Of a stretch of DNA of 64,000 bases, positions 8,492 through 15,998 are shown one piece after another. The DNA lies in the NCBI GenBank assembly GCA_963841405.1, contig CAWJCM010000001.1:62001-126000 (forward strand). Reading direction: 5' to 3'. The notes under the pieces were generated by a model. The model did no database searches. It was not told the origin of the DNA and saw only the letters and a program-made list of their open reading frames with translations. Positions within the stretch are counted from its first letter, which is position 1. Each line of letters opens with the position of its first letter. The position numbers were made by a program, and so were the translations under genes. Origin of the DNA: DATBLE01 sp963841405. GTDB lineage: Bacteria; Actinomycetota; Thermoleophilia; Gaiellales; Gaiellaceae.

Positions 8492-8517
8492 GTCGCCGCT
8501 GCACTAGCATCCAAGCG

Positions 8518-9438
8518 GTGGAGAGCCTGAAAGGACAGGACTTCCTTCGCGTCGCCGACTGGACCACCGAGGAGCTGCTGGCGGTCCTCGACCTGGCCGA
8601 CCGCCTCAAGGACGAGCGGAAACGCTACGTCGACGTACCCCTCCTCCCGGGGCGCAGCATCGGGCTCTTCCTGGAGAAGCCGTCGCTGAGGACGCGCGTC
8701 TCGTTCGAGCTCGCGGTCGAGCAGCTCGGTGCCCACGCCGTCCACCTGACCGGCCCCGAGATCGGTCTCGGCGAGCGCGAGTCGGCGCGCGACGTCGCCT
8801 ACGTCCTCTCCCGCTACCTGGACGCGATCATGATCCGCACCTTCGCGCAGGAGCTGGTCGAGGAGATCGCCGAGCATGCGTATGTGCCGGTCGTGAACGG
8901 TCTCACGGACACGACGCACCCGTGCCAGGCGCTGGCCGACGCGATGACGATCCGGGAACGGCTGGGCGGCTTCGACGGTGTCCGAGTCGCCTGGCTCGGC
9001 GACGGCAACAACGTGTGCGCATCGCTGATGCTGATGTGCGCGAAGCTGGGGATGGGGTTCGTCGCCGCCATGCCGCCCGGTTACGAGCCCGCGCCCGCGG
9101 TGCTGGAGGAGGCACGCCGGGCAGGCGGCTCGCCCGAGGTGCTCGAGGACCCTCGGGAGGCGGTGGCGGACGCCGACGTCCTCTGCACCGACGTCTGGAC
9201 GAGCATGGGTCAGGAGGACGAGCGCGAGCAGCGGCGGCGCGACCTCGCCGCTCATCGCATCGACGCCGAGCTGCTCGCCGCGGCCGCGCCGGACGCGATC
9301 GTGCTCCACTGCCTGCCCGCGCACATCGGCGAGGAGATCACCGAGGACGTCCTCTACGGCCCGCGGTGTGCGGCCTGGGACGAGGCCGAGAACCGGCTGC
9401 ATTCCGAGAAGGCGTTGCTCGCGCTGATCGTGCCCTGA
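8518..9438 (+). CDS. argF: Ornithine carbamoyltransferase
   Basis: A 306-aa enzyme making citrulline from ornithine and carbamoyl phosphate in arginine synthesis. Diagnostic motifs are all present. The carbamoyl-phosphate loop is SLRTR (residues 56-60; Leu for the usual Thr is common in actinobacterial members). HPCQ is near 129, DVWTSMGQE near 224 (the SMG ornithine signature) and HCLPAH near 264. The GTG at 8518 is preferred; an in-frame ATG at 8485 lies in the hsp20 promoter region and adds a non-conserved MSSRRCTSIQ tail. No other arg genes are adjacent. Its stop overlaps the next gene's ATG by one base. Confidence 0.93.
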   Translation: MESLKGQDFLRVADWTTEELLAVLDLADRLKDERKRYVDVPLLPGRSIGLFLEKPSLRTRVSFELAVEQLGAHAVHLTGPEIGLGERESARDVAYVLSRYLDAIMIRTFAQELVEEIAEHAYVPVVNGLTDTTHPCQALADAMTIRERLGGFDGVRVAWLGDGNNVCASLMLMCAKLGMGFVAAMPPGYEPAPAVLEEARRAGGSPEVLEDPREAVADADVLCTDVWTSMGQEDEREQRRRDLAAHRIDAELLAAAAPDAIVLHCLPAHIGEEITEDVLYGPRCAAWDEAENRLHSEKALLALIVP

Positions 9439-9743
9439 TGAGCCGATTCGAGGAGCACGTCCGCGCCGCGCTCGACTCGCTCCCGCCGGAGCTGGCCCGG
9501 GGCCTCGAGAACGTCGCCGTCGTCGTCGAGGATCGGAACTCCGCGGAGCCCGACCTGTACGGCCTCTTCGACGAGCCCGAGTACCTCCCGGCGCGGATCT
9601 CGATCTACCGGCAGCCGCTGCTCGAGGACTACGGCGACGACCCGGCGGCGCTCGAGCGCGAGATCAGGATCACGGTCCTCCACGAGCTCGCCCATTACTT
9701 CGGTATCGACGAGGAGCGGCTCGACCAGCTGGGGTACGCGTGA
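9438..9743 (+). CDS. Zincin-like metallopeptidase family protein
   Basis: A 101-aa protein with a C-terminal HELAHYFGIDEERLDQLGYA motif (about residues 82-101). The HExxH metal site and the downstream GxDExxLxxLGY match the minimal-zincin family seen in Thermus TTHA0227-like proteins. The N-terminal half holds VAVVVED and DLYGLF, typical of that family. The family is widespread with unclear substrate. ATG at 9438 overlaps the argF stop by one base; GTGA links it to the tiny gene that follows. Confidence 0.85.
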   Translation: MSRFEEHVRAALDSLPPELARGLENVAVVVEDRNSAEPDLYGLFDEPEYLPARISIYRQPLLEDYGDDPAALEREIRITVLHELAHYFGIDEERLDQLGYA

Positions 9744-9829
9744 ACACGGCCCTGGAGGCGATCGCGATCGCCTCCGCCGTCGTCGGCGCGGCGGTGATCG
9801 TCCTCTTCTTCGTCGGTCCGTGGCGTTAA
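9740..9829 (+). CDS. Tiny membrane peptide (29 aa)
   Basis: The GTG at 9740 overlaps the metallopeptidase stop (GTGA). The 29-aa product is almost entirely one hydrophobic helix ending FFVGPWR. Coupling and a clean helix argue for a real small membrane protein, but the short length keeps confidence modest. Confidence 0.4.
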   Translation: MNTALEAIAIASAVVGAAVIVLFFVGPWR

Positions 9830-9859
9830 GGAATACGAGTCCGGGGTAGTGCGTTTTCA

Positions 9860-10108
9860 GTGGACATGAGAACTCTCGACGAGATCAGGACCGAGATCGA
9901 GCAACTGACCGAGGAGCGGGCCGAGCTCCTGCACAAGCTGGCGCAGGGCCACGATGCCGTGCTCGCGGCCGAGCACAAGGAGATCGAGGAGCGCATCGCG
10001 GCGCTCTGGGACGAGCACCGCATGGCACGCGCCCAGCTGCGTTGGGGCGATCGCGAAGTGATCATCAAGCGCGCACGGGCGGAAGAGCGGCTCGACCGCG
10101 CTGCATAG
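9860..10108 (+). CDS. Small coiled-coil protein
   Basis: An 80-82-aa hydrophilic protein, strongly helical with heptad-like Leu/Ile spacing (EIRTEIEQLTEERAELL and onward) and alternating charges. It starts at GTG 9860 or ATG 9866. No domain is recognised. It is the last gene before the tRNA-Ala and integrated element. Confidence 0.6.
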   Translation: MDMRTLDEIRTEIEQLTEERAELLHKLAQGHDAVLAAEHKEIEERIAALWDEHRMARAQLRWGDREVIIKRARAEERLDRAA

Positions 10109-10223
10109 CCGATCGAAGTCCGGCGCCCGCCTGCGGCGGCGTCAGGCGACTTCGGTCGGACCTGTGTTCGCCGACCGCCGTTTCCGACCTCGGCCGGCGC
10201 CGTCTACACTGACCCGCGACTCT

Positions 10224-10296
10224 GGGGCGTTAGCTCAGCTGGGAGAGCGCCGGCTTTGCAAGCCGGAGGTCGCCGGTTCGATCCCGGCACGCTCCA
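10224..10296 (+). tRNA. tRNA-Ala (TGC)
   Basis: A 73-nt cloverleaf. The acceptor stem GGGGCGT/ACGCTCC contains the G3-U70 pair diagnostic of alanine tRNA. The D-arm is GCTC...GAGC. The anticodon stem is CCGGC/GCCGG with loop TTTGCAA (anticodon TGC), and the T-arm is CCGG-TTCGATC-CCGG. CCA is not encoded. Its 3' half is duplicated at 20355, marking element integration here. Confidence 0.97.
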
Positions 10297-10297
10297 C
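10251..10297 (+). repeat. attL (3' part of tRNA-Ala)
   Basis: The 47-bp segment from CGGCTTTGCA to GCTCCAC is identical to 20355-20401. The intact tRNA is at this end, as expected when an element integrates at a tRNA 3' end. Confidence 0.9.
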
Positions 10298-10361
10298 TCA
10301 ACAAAGCCCCTGCAAATGATCCGGAACGGGCGGCCCGGAGGCTTGGGCGTTGGCCGGCGGT

Positions 10362-10387
10362 GACGCCTACTAGACGCCTAAACGCTC
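10362..10387 (+). repeat. Putative integrase arm-type site, left
   Basis: A tandem GACGCCTA-N3-GACGCCTAAAC. The same 26-bp unit recurs with three mismatches at 20220-20245, in the same orientation, close to the other attachment repeat. It lies 65 bp inside attL and overlaps the integrase stop codon. Confidence 0.55.
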
Positions 10388-10715
10388 TCGGCGTAGGCGC
10401 CGAGCTTCGCCCGGGCCATCTCCTCGGCGTCTCGGACGAGGTGCGCGTAGTGCATCTCGAGGACGCGGACGGAGGCACCCATGTACCGGGAGAGCTCGTA
10501 CAGGCTGATCCCGGCGGCGAGCGCGTTCGACGCGAAGCTATGGCGGAGGTCGTAGACGCGCCGGGCCGGTAGTCCGGCCGCTTCGAGCGCCGGATGCCAG
10601 TCGCGACGGGCGAAGTTATGCATGTCGATCGACACCCCACGAGGAGACGGAAAGGCGAGCCTCGTGTCGAGCCGACGCGGAGCCTCCTCGAGCGCGGCGA
10701 GGGCACGGGCGCTTA

Positions 10716-11618
10716 GAGCGCCTAACGAAAAGAAGGGTCCTCTGCGCTGACGGCGAATAAGGGCTGCGTCACCCTCGCTTGAAAGGATGGGGCGCAGATG
10801 GCGAAGCCATTGGTCAGCGACGAGCTGTGGGCGATCGTTGAGCCGTTGATCCCGACGGTCGAGCGGCGCTACCGGTTCCCGGGCCGCAAGCGGATCGACG
10901 ATCGCAAGGTGTTGACGGGGATCCTGTACGTGTTGAGGACGGGGATCCCGTGGGAGTATCTGCCGCAGGAGATGGGTTGCGGCTCGGGCATGACCTGCTG
11001 GCGACGGTTGCAGGAGTGGCAGCAGGCCGGTGTCTGGCAGCGGCTGCACGAAGTGCTGCTGGCGAGGCTGCAGGAGGCCGACCGGATCGACTGGTCGCGG
11101 GCGGTGATCGACAGCTCGCACGTGCGGGCCGTTGGGGGGGCGAGCAGACCGGTCCAAGCCCTGTAGACCGCGCCAGAAGCGGCTCCAAGCACCATACGCT
11201 CACCTGCGGACGTGGCACCCCGCTCGCGCTCTCGCTCACGGCCGGCAACCGCAACGACATCCTCCAGTTGCTGCCGCTCGTCGATGCGATCCCGCCGGTG
11301 CGCGGCAAACGTGGCCGGCCCCGTCGGCGGCCGAAACGGCTGCTCGGCGATGGCGCCTACCACTCCCGCCGTCACCGCGAAGAGCTGCGCGCCCGCGGGA
11401 TCAGCGCCACGATCCCCCGGCCGAAACAACCGCACGGCTCAGGACTGGGCCGTGAGCGCTGGGTCGTCGAGCGCACGATCAGCTGGTTGCACCAGTACCG
11501 GCGCCTACGCGTCCGCTACGAACGCCGTGCCGACATCCACGACGCCTTCCTCCAGATCGCCGGCTCCCTGATCTGTCTCAAACTCCTCAACTCCGAGGAC
11601 TCATTCTGATAGGCGCTC
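10716..11618 (+). mobile_element. IS5-family insertion sequence (903 bp)
   Basis: Imperfect terminal inverted repeats of about 24-27 bp begin GAGCGCCTA at both ends. A 3-bp TTA duplication flanks the element (10713-10715 and 11619-11621), matching the TNA targets known for parts of the IS5 family. It carries one transposase split over two frames. It is inserted in the integrase gene in inverse orientation. Confidence 0.88.
10798..11609 (+). CDS. IS5-family DDE transposase, expressed by -1 frameshift
   Basis: Frame 1 (10798-11166) gives the N-terminus MAKPLVSDELWAIVEPLIP and continues to VIDSSHVRAV, which holds the first catalytic Asp. Frame 2, ending at 11609, supplies TGPSPVDRARSGSKHH, the LLGDGAYHS Asp region and ERWVVERTISWLHQYRRLRVRYER with the catalytic Glu. 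The frames meet at a run of seven G residues (11134-11140), a classical slippage site; going from frame 1 to frame 2 requires -1. The split could be programmed or a simple mutation. The fused protein would be about 270 aa, normal for the family. Confidence 0.85.
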
Positions 11619-12343
11619 TTAGCGGGACGCGACGGCGCGAGCGTTCGGTCTTCGGTTCCTTCACCCGTCCTCCGGAGACGACCCGGCGGACGTAGACGAT
11701 GCTTGCGTCGCGGTCGACGTCGCGCCATTCGAGCGCGGCCAGTTCGCCCGGACGGAGCCCGGTTTCCGCAGCGAAGACGACCATCGGCCCGAGGAGCGGC
11801 CCGAGCTCGACGGCCACGGTGTCGACCTCTTCCCGGGTGAACGGTTCGATCTCACGGCGGCGGGCCACCCGCCGTTTCCCGGTGCGGGCGAGACGGACGG
11901 GGTTCTCGCGGATGATTTTCCAGGCGACGGCGCGGTCGAGTACCTGGGCGAACGCGCCGAGGATCCTGGGCCGGTATCCCTCCGGGAGGGTCGCCTGCCA
12001 GGCCGCGATGTCGGCGACGCTTCTGCCGAGGTCGTCGAGGCGGCGATCCCCGAACCCGGCCAGCGGCCGGACGAGACGCTCCCGAATGGTCTTGATCGTG
12101 CGCGGGTCGACCTCGGCCGCGTGGGCGGCGAGGAACCGCTCGGCGAACTCGGCGAAGGTGAGGTCGGGCCGTACCGGCCCGGCGTTGAGGTTGGCGACCT
12201 CGTCGCGGAAGTAGGCGAGCGCCGCGGTCTTCGAGCCGAACCCGCTGCGGAAGCGTCGACGGGCCGTTCACATACCAGCGGACGCCCCATCCGGTCTTCG
12301 TTCTATACGCGGAGCCTCTCTGTTCGGCGGGCATCGGGGCCTC

Positions 12344-12556
12344 CTAGTCGACGGGGCGTAGCGGCGGGTTCGGAGTATCGGTTGTTCGTCGTAGGGATGC
12401 GAGCCAGAGGTCGATCTCGGCGGGGTCGAAACGGACGACGTTGGTCGAGAGCACGAACCCCGGGATCTCGCCAGCACGCCAGCGGCGGAGGACGCTCGCC
12501 GGGCTGAGGCCGAGGTAGTCGCCGAGCTGGCGAGCGGTGAGGAGCCTCTCGGTCAC
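12344..12556 (-). CDS. Excisionase-like helix-turn-helix protein
   Basis: A 70-aa DNA-binding protein with the MerR/excisionase-type HTH: LLTARQLGDYLGLSPASVLRRWRAGEIPGF, then VVRFDPAEIDLWLAS. Such proteins bend DNA at attachment sites or act as repressors. It lies just upstream of the integrase on the same strand, the normal place for xis. The GTG at 12556 overlaps the upstream gene's stop (GTGA). Confidence 0.78.
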   Translation of the reverse strand: MTERLLTARQLGDYLGLSPASVLRRWRAGEIPGFVLSTNVVRFDPAEIDLWLASLRRTTDTPNPPLRPVD

Positions 12557-12834
12557 GCCGGCGGCGACTCCTCGTTTTGCAGACGAAGCAAGAACACGTC
12601 GAGCCGAAGCTCGCGGTGGCGCTCCCAGCTCTCGACGAGCAACTTGGCGGACCCGGGCTCCGCGAAGTTCGTGAGCGAGTCTCTGACGCCCTGCTGGAAG
12701 CCAAGGTTGTAGACCCGCCGCAGCTGCCGCTCGTCGTCTCCGTCGAGAGCTTCCCAAGCGGGGTAGAACCGCCCCCGCGCCTCGGCCGCCATTTCGATCG
12801 TGACTTCATCGAGGCGGCGATTAAAATCGTCCAT
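12553..12834 (-). CDS. Hypothetical element protein (93 aa)
   Basis: A 93-aa acidic, helical protein starting MDDFNRRLDEVTIEMAA with several Leu/Glu/Arg-rich helices. ATG at 12834 is chosen over the longer 12900 start because AGGAGAGG lies upstream. It is coupled by 4-bp overlap to the excisionase-like gene. No family is recognised. Confidence 0.6.
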   Translation of the reverse strand: MDDFNRRLDEVTIEMAAEARGRFYPAWEALDGDDERQLRRVYNLGFQQGVRDSLTNFAEPGSAKLLVESWERHRELRLDVFLLRLQNEESPPA

Positions 12835-13033
12835 GCCGTGCCTCTCCTCCTTCCTGCCGGTCCTCGCCGGCGTCGTTGATTCGGTCCGCTTCACGGTCAC
12901 GCCTGCTTCGAGTAGTTGCCAGCAGCGGCGGGCGCCCGCCCGCCTCGTTCAGGTCGTAGTCGCACGGCCATAGGTCGACGACGACCTCGGCGTATAGGCG
13001 GCGCGGGGTGACCGTGACGCGTGGCCGGCTCAT
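12821..13033 (-). CDS. Hypothetical element protein (70 aa)
   Basis: Starts MSRPRVTVTPRRLYAEVVVDLWPCDYDL, and ends in a charged tail that overlaps the next gene by 14 bases. ATG at 13033 overlaps the DUF3631 stop (ATGA), which supports the start. The N-terminal half looks like a folded beta segment. Function is unknown. Confidence 0.5.
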   Translation of the reverse strand: MSRPRVTVTPRRLYAEVVVDLWPCDYDLNEAGGRPPLLATTRSRRDREADRINDAGEDRQEGGEARHGRF

Positions 13034-14343
13034 TCCATGCTCCGGGCGATCGCTTTGTGGAGCCGGTACCGCCGAGCCGCCTCCGAGTCGGTGAGGTGCC
13101 CGTTCTTGAACGCCGCCTCGAGGAGGTCGACGTAGCCGGGGTCGCCGAGGATCGGGAAGGGTGGCGCACTGGACTCGATGCCGAAGTCGAGGTCGGCGTC
13201 CGGATCGGGCTCGACCGGCGTCTCCGCGGGGTAAGCGTTACCGGCGTTACTAGCGTTGCTTCCTTTTTGGCTAGCCGATTGCGATGTAACGCCTGTAACG
13301 CCTAGGGCTCGGGCGAACGCATCGGCGAACTGCTCTGCCTTGTAGCCGCGGACGGTCTCGCCCTCGACACGCACCGGCATCGTCTTGATCCGATAGGGCC
13401 GGAGCAGCCTCGACAGCCCGTGCGCCGAAAGCGTCTTGCCGTACCAGTCGCCCCATGGACTGTCCTCGATCGCGTGGAGGTAGGCGAGGAGGTCGGCGGT
13501 TCGGACGCGGTCGTGGCCGTTGCTGGTGAAGTAGGCGTAAACGTCGCGGAGCAGGACGACCGTCAGCGAGTCGTCTTCGCGTTCGTCGCCGGTTGAGAGT
13601 GCAACCGCCGCCCGTCGCGCACGCTCAGGCCAGTCGCCCCCGGCGAGATCAGCAATCGCAAGCAGAGGCTCCCATACATCCTGGGCTCGGTCCTCGAGCT
13701 CGTCCGGAAGCTCCGGCCGCTGGGCGGCGATGTGGTCGTGTTGGGGTTCGAGCCAGTCGGCGAGCCGATCTCGGAGGACATGGCCTTCGGGCTCGACGTC
13801 GCGGAGGCGGAACCGTTCGATGTGCTCGTCCCGCGTTCGGCGCTTGAGCCGGATCGGGATCGACCGGTCGGTGATCGTGTCGGGAAGGCAGTTGCCGATC
13901 CCGGCGAACGCTTTCGGGCAAAACACGGCGAACGTCTCGAGACTTCGGTTGTTGGCGCCGCCCATCCGGTGGACGACGGCGCCGCGCCGGTAGCCGGCGT
14001 TCAAGAGCCCGCGCAACTCCTCGCGCTCACGCGACTTGAAGATCGCGTCGACCTCATCGAGCAGCAGCGTGGGCGCCTTGGCGTCGATGACGCGGAAGAG
14101 CGCGGCGTCGGAGATGTTCGCGGTCGAAAGCGGCTCTCTGACGAGGAGCTCGAGCGCTTCCAGCTTCCGGGTCTTTCCGCTCCGTTTCTCCGCAGAGGTG
14201 ATCGCGAAGTAGGGCGTGACTCCGAAGGCGTCGTGGACGTGCGTATGCGCGGCCCACAGCGCCGCGGCGTCCGCCTGGTGGTCGTCGAGCACGACAAACC
14301 GACGGATGAAGATGCGGACGTCTTCGAGCACGGGCGCGTTCAT
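13030..14343 (-). CDS. DUF3631 P-loop ATPase (element replication-type)
   Basis: A 437-aa protein. Walker A-like TSAEKRSGKTR is at residues 49-59 and Walker B LLLDEVDAI at about 93-101. VVHRMGG and an arginine-rich DRSIPIRLKRR follow, the layout of the DUF3631 family. This family is found in phages, plasmids and integrative elements and is usually linked to replication or helicase/primase functions. The C-terminal ~80 residues are acidic with a short helical tail. ATG at 14343 is preferred because it overlaps the preceding stop by 4 bp; the longer 14556 frame is a shadow. No separate primase domain is seen. Confidence 0.82.
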   Translation of the reverse strand: MNAPVLEDVRIFIRRFVVLDDHQADAAALWAAHTHVHDAFGVTPYFAITSAEKRSGKTRKLEALELLVREPLSTANISDAALFRVIDAKAPTLLLDEVDAIFKSREREELRGLLNAGYRRGAVVHRMGGANNRSLETFAVFCPKAFAGIGNCLPDTITDRSIPIRLKRRTRDEHIERFRLRDVEPEGHVLRDRLADWLEPQHDHIAAQRPELPDELEDRAQDVWEPLLAIADLAGGDWPERARRAAVALSTGDEREDDSLTVVLLRDVYAYFTSNGHDRVRTADLLAYLHAIEDSPWGDWYGKTLSAHGLSRLLRPYRIKTMPVRVEGETVRGYKAEQFADAFARALGVTGVTSQSASQKGSNASNAGNAYPAETPVEPDPDADLDFGIESSAPPFPILGDPGYVDLLEAAFKNGHLTDSEAARRYRLHKAIARSME

Positions 14344-14609
14344 GCGGCCGCCCTTCTCTCGGTTAGGGGACCGGCCTCGGCGATGGCGTCGAGGTGGGCG
14401 GGCCGGATACGGATGTACGTGTTCGGTGGCGGCGCGGGCATCCCGCGCAGAGCACGACGCAGCACCTCGGGGTCGAGGTTGCGGGCCATCACCGGCCTGC
14501 CGGCGAGGACCGACTCGAGCACCTCGGGGTCGAGCGCCAACACGAAGGCCGCCCACAGTCTCCGGCCGAGGATGCGCTCGGCATCGGGGTCGAGGACGCG
14601 CGGAATCAC
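14340..14609 (-). CDS. Hypothetical element protein (89 aa)
   Basis: Contains a repeated motif, LDPEVLESVLAGRPVMARNLDPEVLRRALRG by parts: two LDPEVL units about 20 residues apart. Ends in an Ala-rich tail. Its stop overlaps the DUF3631 start (ATGA). Probably part of the same operon. No family is known to me. Confidence 0.55.
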   Translation of the reverse strand: MIPRVLDPDAERILGRRLWAAFVLALDPEVLESVLAGRPVMARNLDPEVLRRALRGMPAPPPNTYIRIRPAHLDAIAEAGPLTERRAAA

Positions 14610-15061
14610 CGCCTACCTCCCGGCACGCTGACGCGCCCGCTTGCGCGGGCTACTTGGCGCGGATCGTCAGATGATCGAGCTCGCCCAGGTGACCGAGCAC
14701 GAAGCCGAGACGTGCGCCGATGGTGCGGGCGATGTGCACGATGGTGCGCTCGCCGCGGTGCACCGCAGCGTGGGCGGTCGAGCACGAGCAAGAGCCGCCG
14801 GCGGTTAGCCGGCCGCTCCAGACGGCGTACTTCGCCGCGGTTCAGCCGACGACCGGTCACACGGAACGCGGCTCTCTGCGCGGCGTGTGCTGCTTCCAGC
14901 TCCTCCCGCGCGGCGATCATCGCCTGGATCAGGTCGGCCGGAGTCAGTCCGACGTCGATGCCGAGACCCTGCAACCGCAGCTTCTGGTGCAAGCCCCGAA
15001 GCTTCAGCTCCGCGACCTCCACGCGCAGGCAGGCGGCCGAGGTTACGCGGGAGTCAGCCAT
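14606..15061 (-). CDS. Hypothetical element protein, possibly frameshifted
   Basis: The first ~75 residues (MADSRVTSAACLRVEVAELKL...LTPADLIQAMIAAREELEAAHAAQ) look like a real helical protein. After about residue 75 this frame turns Arg/His-rich. In the alternative - strand frame (14841 down to a TAG at 14650) a much more protein-like segment appears: KYAVWSGRLTAGG, CSCSTAHAAVHRGERTIVHIA, and LGELDHLTIRAK at its end. A GC hairpin (14635-14650) sits right after that TAG. Either one gene has a frameshift near 14845, or two genes overlap. The stop at 14606 overlaps the next ATG, which argues for the long frame. Confidence 0.45.
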   Translation of the reverse strand: MADSRVTSAACLRVEVAELKLRGLHQKLRLQGLGIDVGLTPADLIQAMIAAREELEAAHAAQRAAFRVTGRRLNRGEVRRLERPANRRRLLLVLDRPRCGAPRRAHHRAHRPHHRRTSRLRARSPGRARSSDDPRQVARASGRVSVPGGRR

Positions 15062-15207
15062 GTCGTGGACTTCCGGGTATCGGTGCCTTTGAGCACGTCC
15101 TCAGTTTCTCGAACCGCTCGGACGACATCGCCCCTGGACGCGGAAACGGCCTCCGGAGAGGCCGCCACCGCCAAAGGCACTACCGAGTCCGACGACTCGC
15201 TCTTCAA
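15043..15207 (-). CDS. Possible small ORF (54 aa)
   Basis: An open frame from a TTG at 15207 (LKSESSDSVVPLAVAASP...) to a TAA at 15043 overlaps the next gene start by about 17 bases. Composition is protein-like, but no Shine-Dalgarno or family supports it. The rest of the 15062-15245 interval holds nothing else I can name. Confidence 0.25.
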   Translation of the reverse strand: MKSESSDSVVPLAVAASPEAVSASRGDVVRAVRETEDVLKGTDTRKSTTWLTPA

Positions 15208-15245
15208 GATACGGACCGACTCGGACGAGCCGACGGATGCGTAGG

Positions 15246-15629
15246 TCAGACCGCGACTCTCGTTCGCTCCCCTGCGACATACGCAAGCGCCGCAGAGACG
15301 AATTGGTTCAGGCTGACGCCCTCCTCCTCTGCCTGATGGGCAAGGACGGCGTGCAGCGTGCGAGGGATGCGAAGCAGGAACTTGCCGCTATACGAGCTGG
15401 GCTCGCGCGGCTCGGGAATCTCGCGGCCGTCCTCGAGCGCGACGCTCAGCCAGCCGGCCATCGCGTCATGCACGTTGGCGACAGCTTCCTCGGCGCTCTC
15501 GCCCTGGCTGATGCATCCGGGGAGCTCGCGGACTTCGGCCACGAAGCCGGTACGGCCTTCCTCGTCGACGTCGCGCTGCAGCATGATCGTGTAGGGGAGG
15601 TCCAGGTATTCGTCGAGGGTTCTGGTCAT
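15246..15629 (-). CDS. hicB: HicB-family antitoxin
   Basis: A 127-aa antitoxin. The N-terminal partial RNase-H-like HicB domain covers YTIMLQRDVDEEG, FVAEVRELPGCISQGESAEEA and ANVHDAM (about residues 13-62). The C-terminal ribbon-helix-helix follows (FLLRIPRTLHAVLAHQAEEEGVSLNQFV). It neutralises HicA and binds its own operator through the RHH. ATG at 15629 overlaps the hicA stop by 4 bp. Toxin-first gene order is usual for hicAB. Confidence 0.9.
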   Translation of the reverse strand: MTRTLDEYLDLPYTIMLQRDVDEEGRTGFVAEVRELPGCISQGESAEEAVANVHDAMAGWLSVALEDGREIPEPREPSSYSGKFLLRIPRTLHAVLAHQAEEEGVSLNQFVSAALAYVAGERTRVAV

Positions 15630-15862
15630 TCACCGATCACCTCCTCAATCGCGCGGATCGCTTTCGACACGTACGCGGGTAGCAGCGGGTTCCTTGGGTC
15701 GATCGTCAACGGGTATGAGCGCTCCGGGTGGGTGTAGACCCAGTGGTCGCCCTTGCCGCGTCGTCGCTCGAAGCCGGCCGCGGCAAGCAACTTGTGCATG
15801 TGGTCGGGTCGGACGCTGCGGCGGCGGGTCTTGAGCTGTTTGATTTCATCGTGGAGACTCAT
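15626..15862 (-). CDS. hicA: HicA-family mRNA interferase toxin
   Basis: A 78-aa protein with the small double-stranded-RNA-binding-like HicA fold. The catalytic His lies in GDHWVYTHPE (about residue 40), preceded by LLAAAGFERRRGKG and followed by the basic YPLTIDP strand. HicA cleaves mRNA independently of ribosomes. It is the first gene after a perfect palindrome at 15870 and is coupled to hicB. As element cargo it probably stabilises the island or defends against phage. Confidence 0.88.
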   Translation of the reverse strand: MSLHDEIKQLKTRRRSVRPDHMHKLLAAAGFERRRGKGDHWVYTHPERSYPLTIDPRNPLLPAYVSKAIRAIEEVIGE

Positions 15863-15869
15863 CGCGGAT

Positions 15870-15887
15870 GATACTACAAGTAGTATC
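15870..15887 (-). promoter_or_regulatory. Palindromic hicAB operator
   Basis: GATACTAC-AA-GTAGTATC, a perfect 8-bp inverted repeat 8 bases upstream of the hicA start. The position and AT-rich content fit an autoregulatory HicB/HicAB operator. Binding is inferred. Confidence 0.65.
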
Positions 15888-15998
15888 GGATGGGAGCCCA
15901 GAATCTAAAGCGGAGACGCGGGCGGGCAATCTCCCGAAGTTTGGGAGATCCATGGCGGCAGCCGTCCGGGCGTCGTCGACTACTACTAGGTTTGCGGC

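Larger units (their letters stand above)
10378..12334 (-). pseudogene. Tyrosine integrase, broken by IS insertion and frameshift
   Basis: Reads from 12334 (MPAEQRGSAYRTKTGWGVRWYVNG) to 10378. Catalytic segments are present: ETGLRPGELAALEWRD (first Arg box), VYDLRHSFAS (HxxR) and MHYAHL (Tyr). Two lesions are visible. First, an extra base near 12261-12266 shifts the frame between YVNG and RRRFRSGFGSKTAALAYF. Second, a 903-bp IS lies between RRRVPL and SARALAALEE. Removing the IS plus its 3-bp duplication (906 bp) restores the frame exactly. The protein once integrated and excised the element at tRNA-Ala. Confidence 0.88.

Noticed and set aside
8427..8517. HspR/HAIR or CIRCE element upstream of hsp20
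   Set aside because: Neither CTTGAGT-N7-ACTCAAG nor TTAGCACTC-N9-GAGTGCTAA is present; only a standard sigma-70 promoter.
10230..10706. - strand ORF ending CRDRTGDLRLAKPALSQLS
   Set aside because: This tail is the translation of the antisense strand of tRNA-Ala; the same string appears at attR. Not a protein feature.
15712..15722. GGTATG half-site (also 25164) as further CATACC promoters
   Set aside because: No left half, no -10 at +23, and no gene start in the right place.
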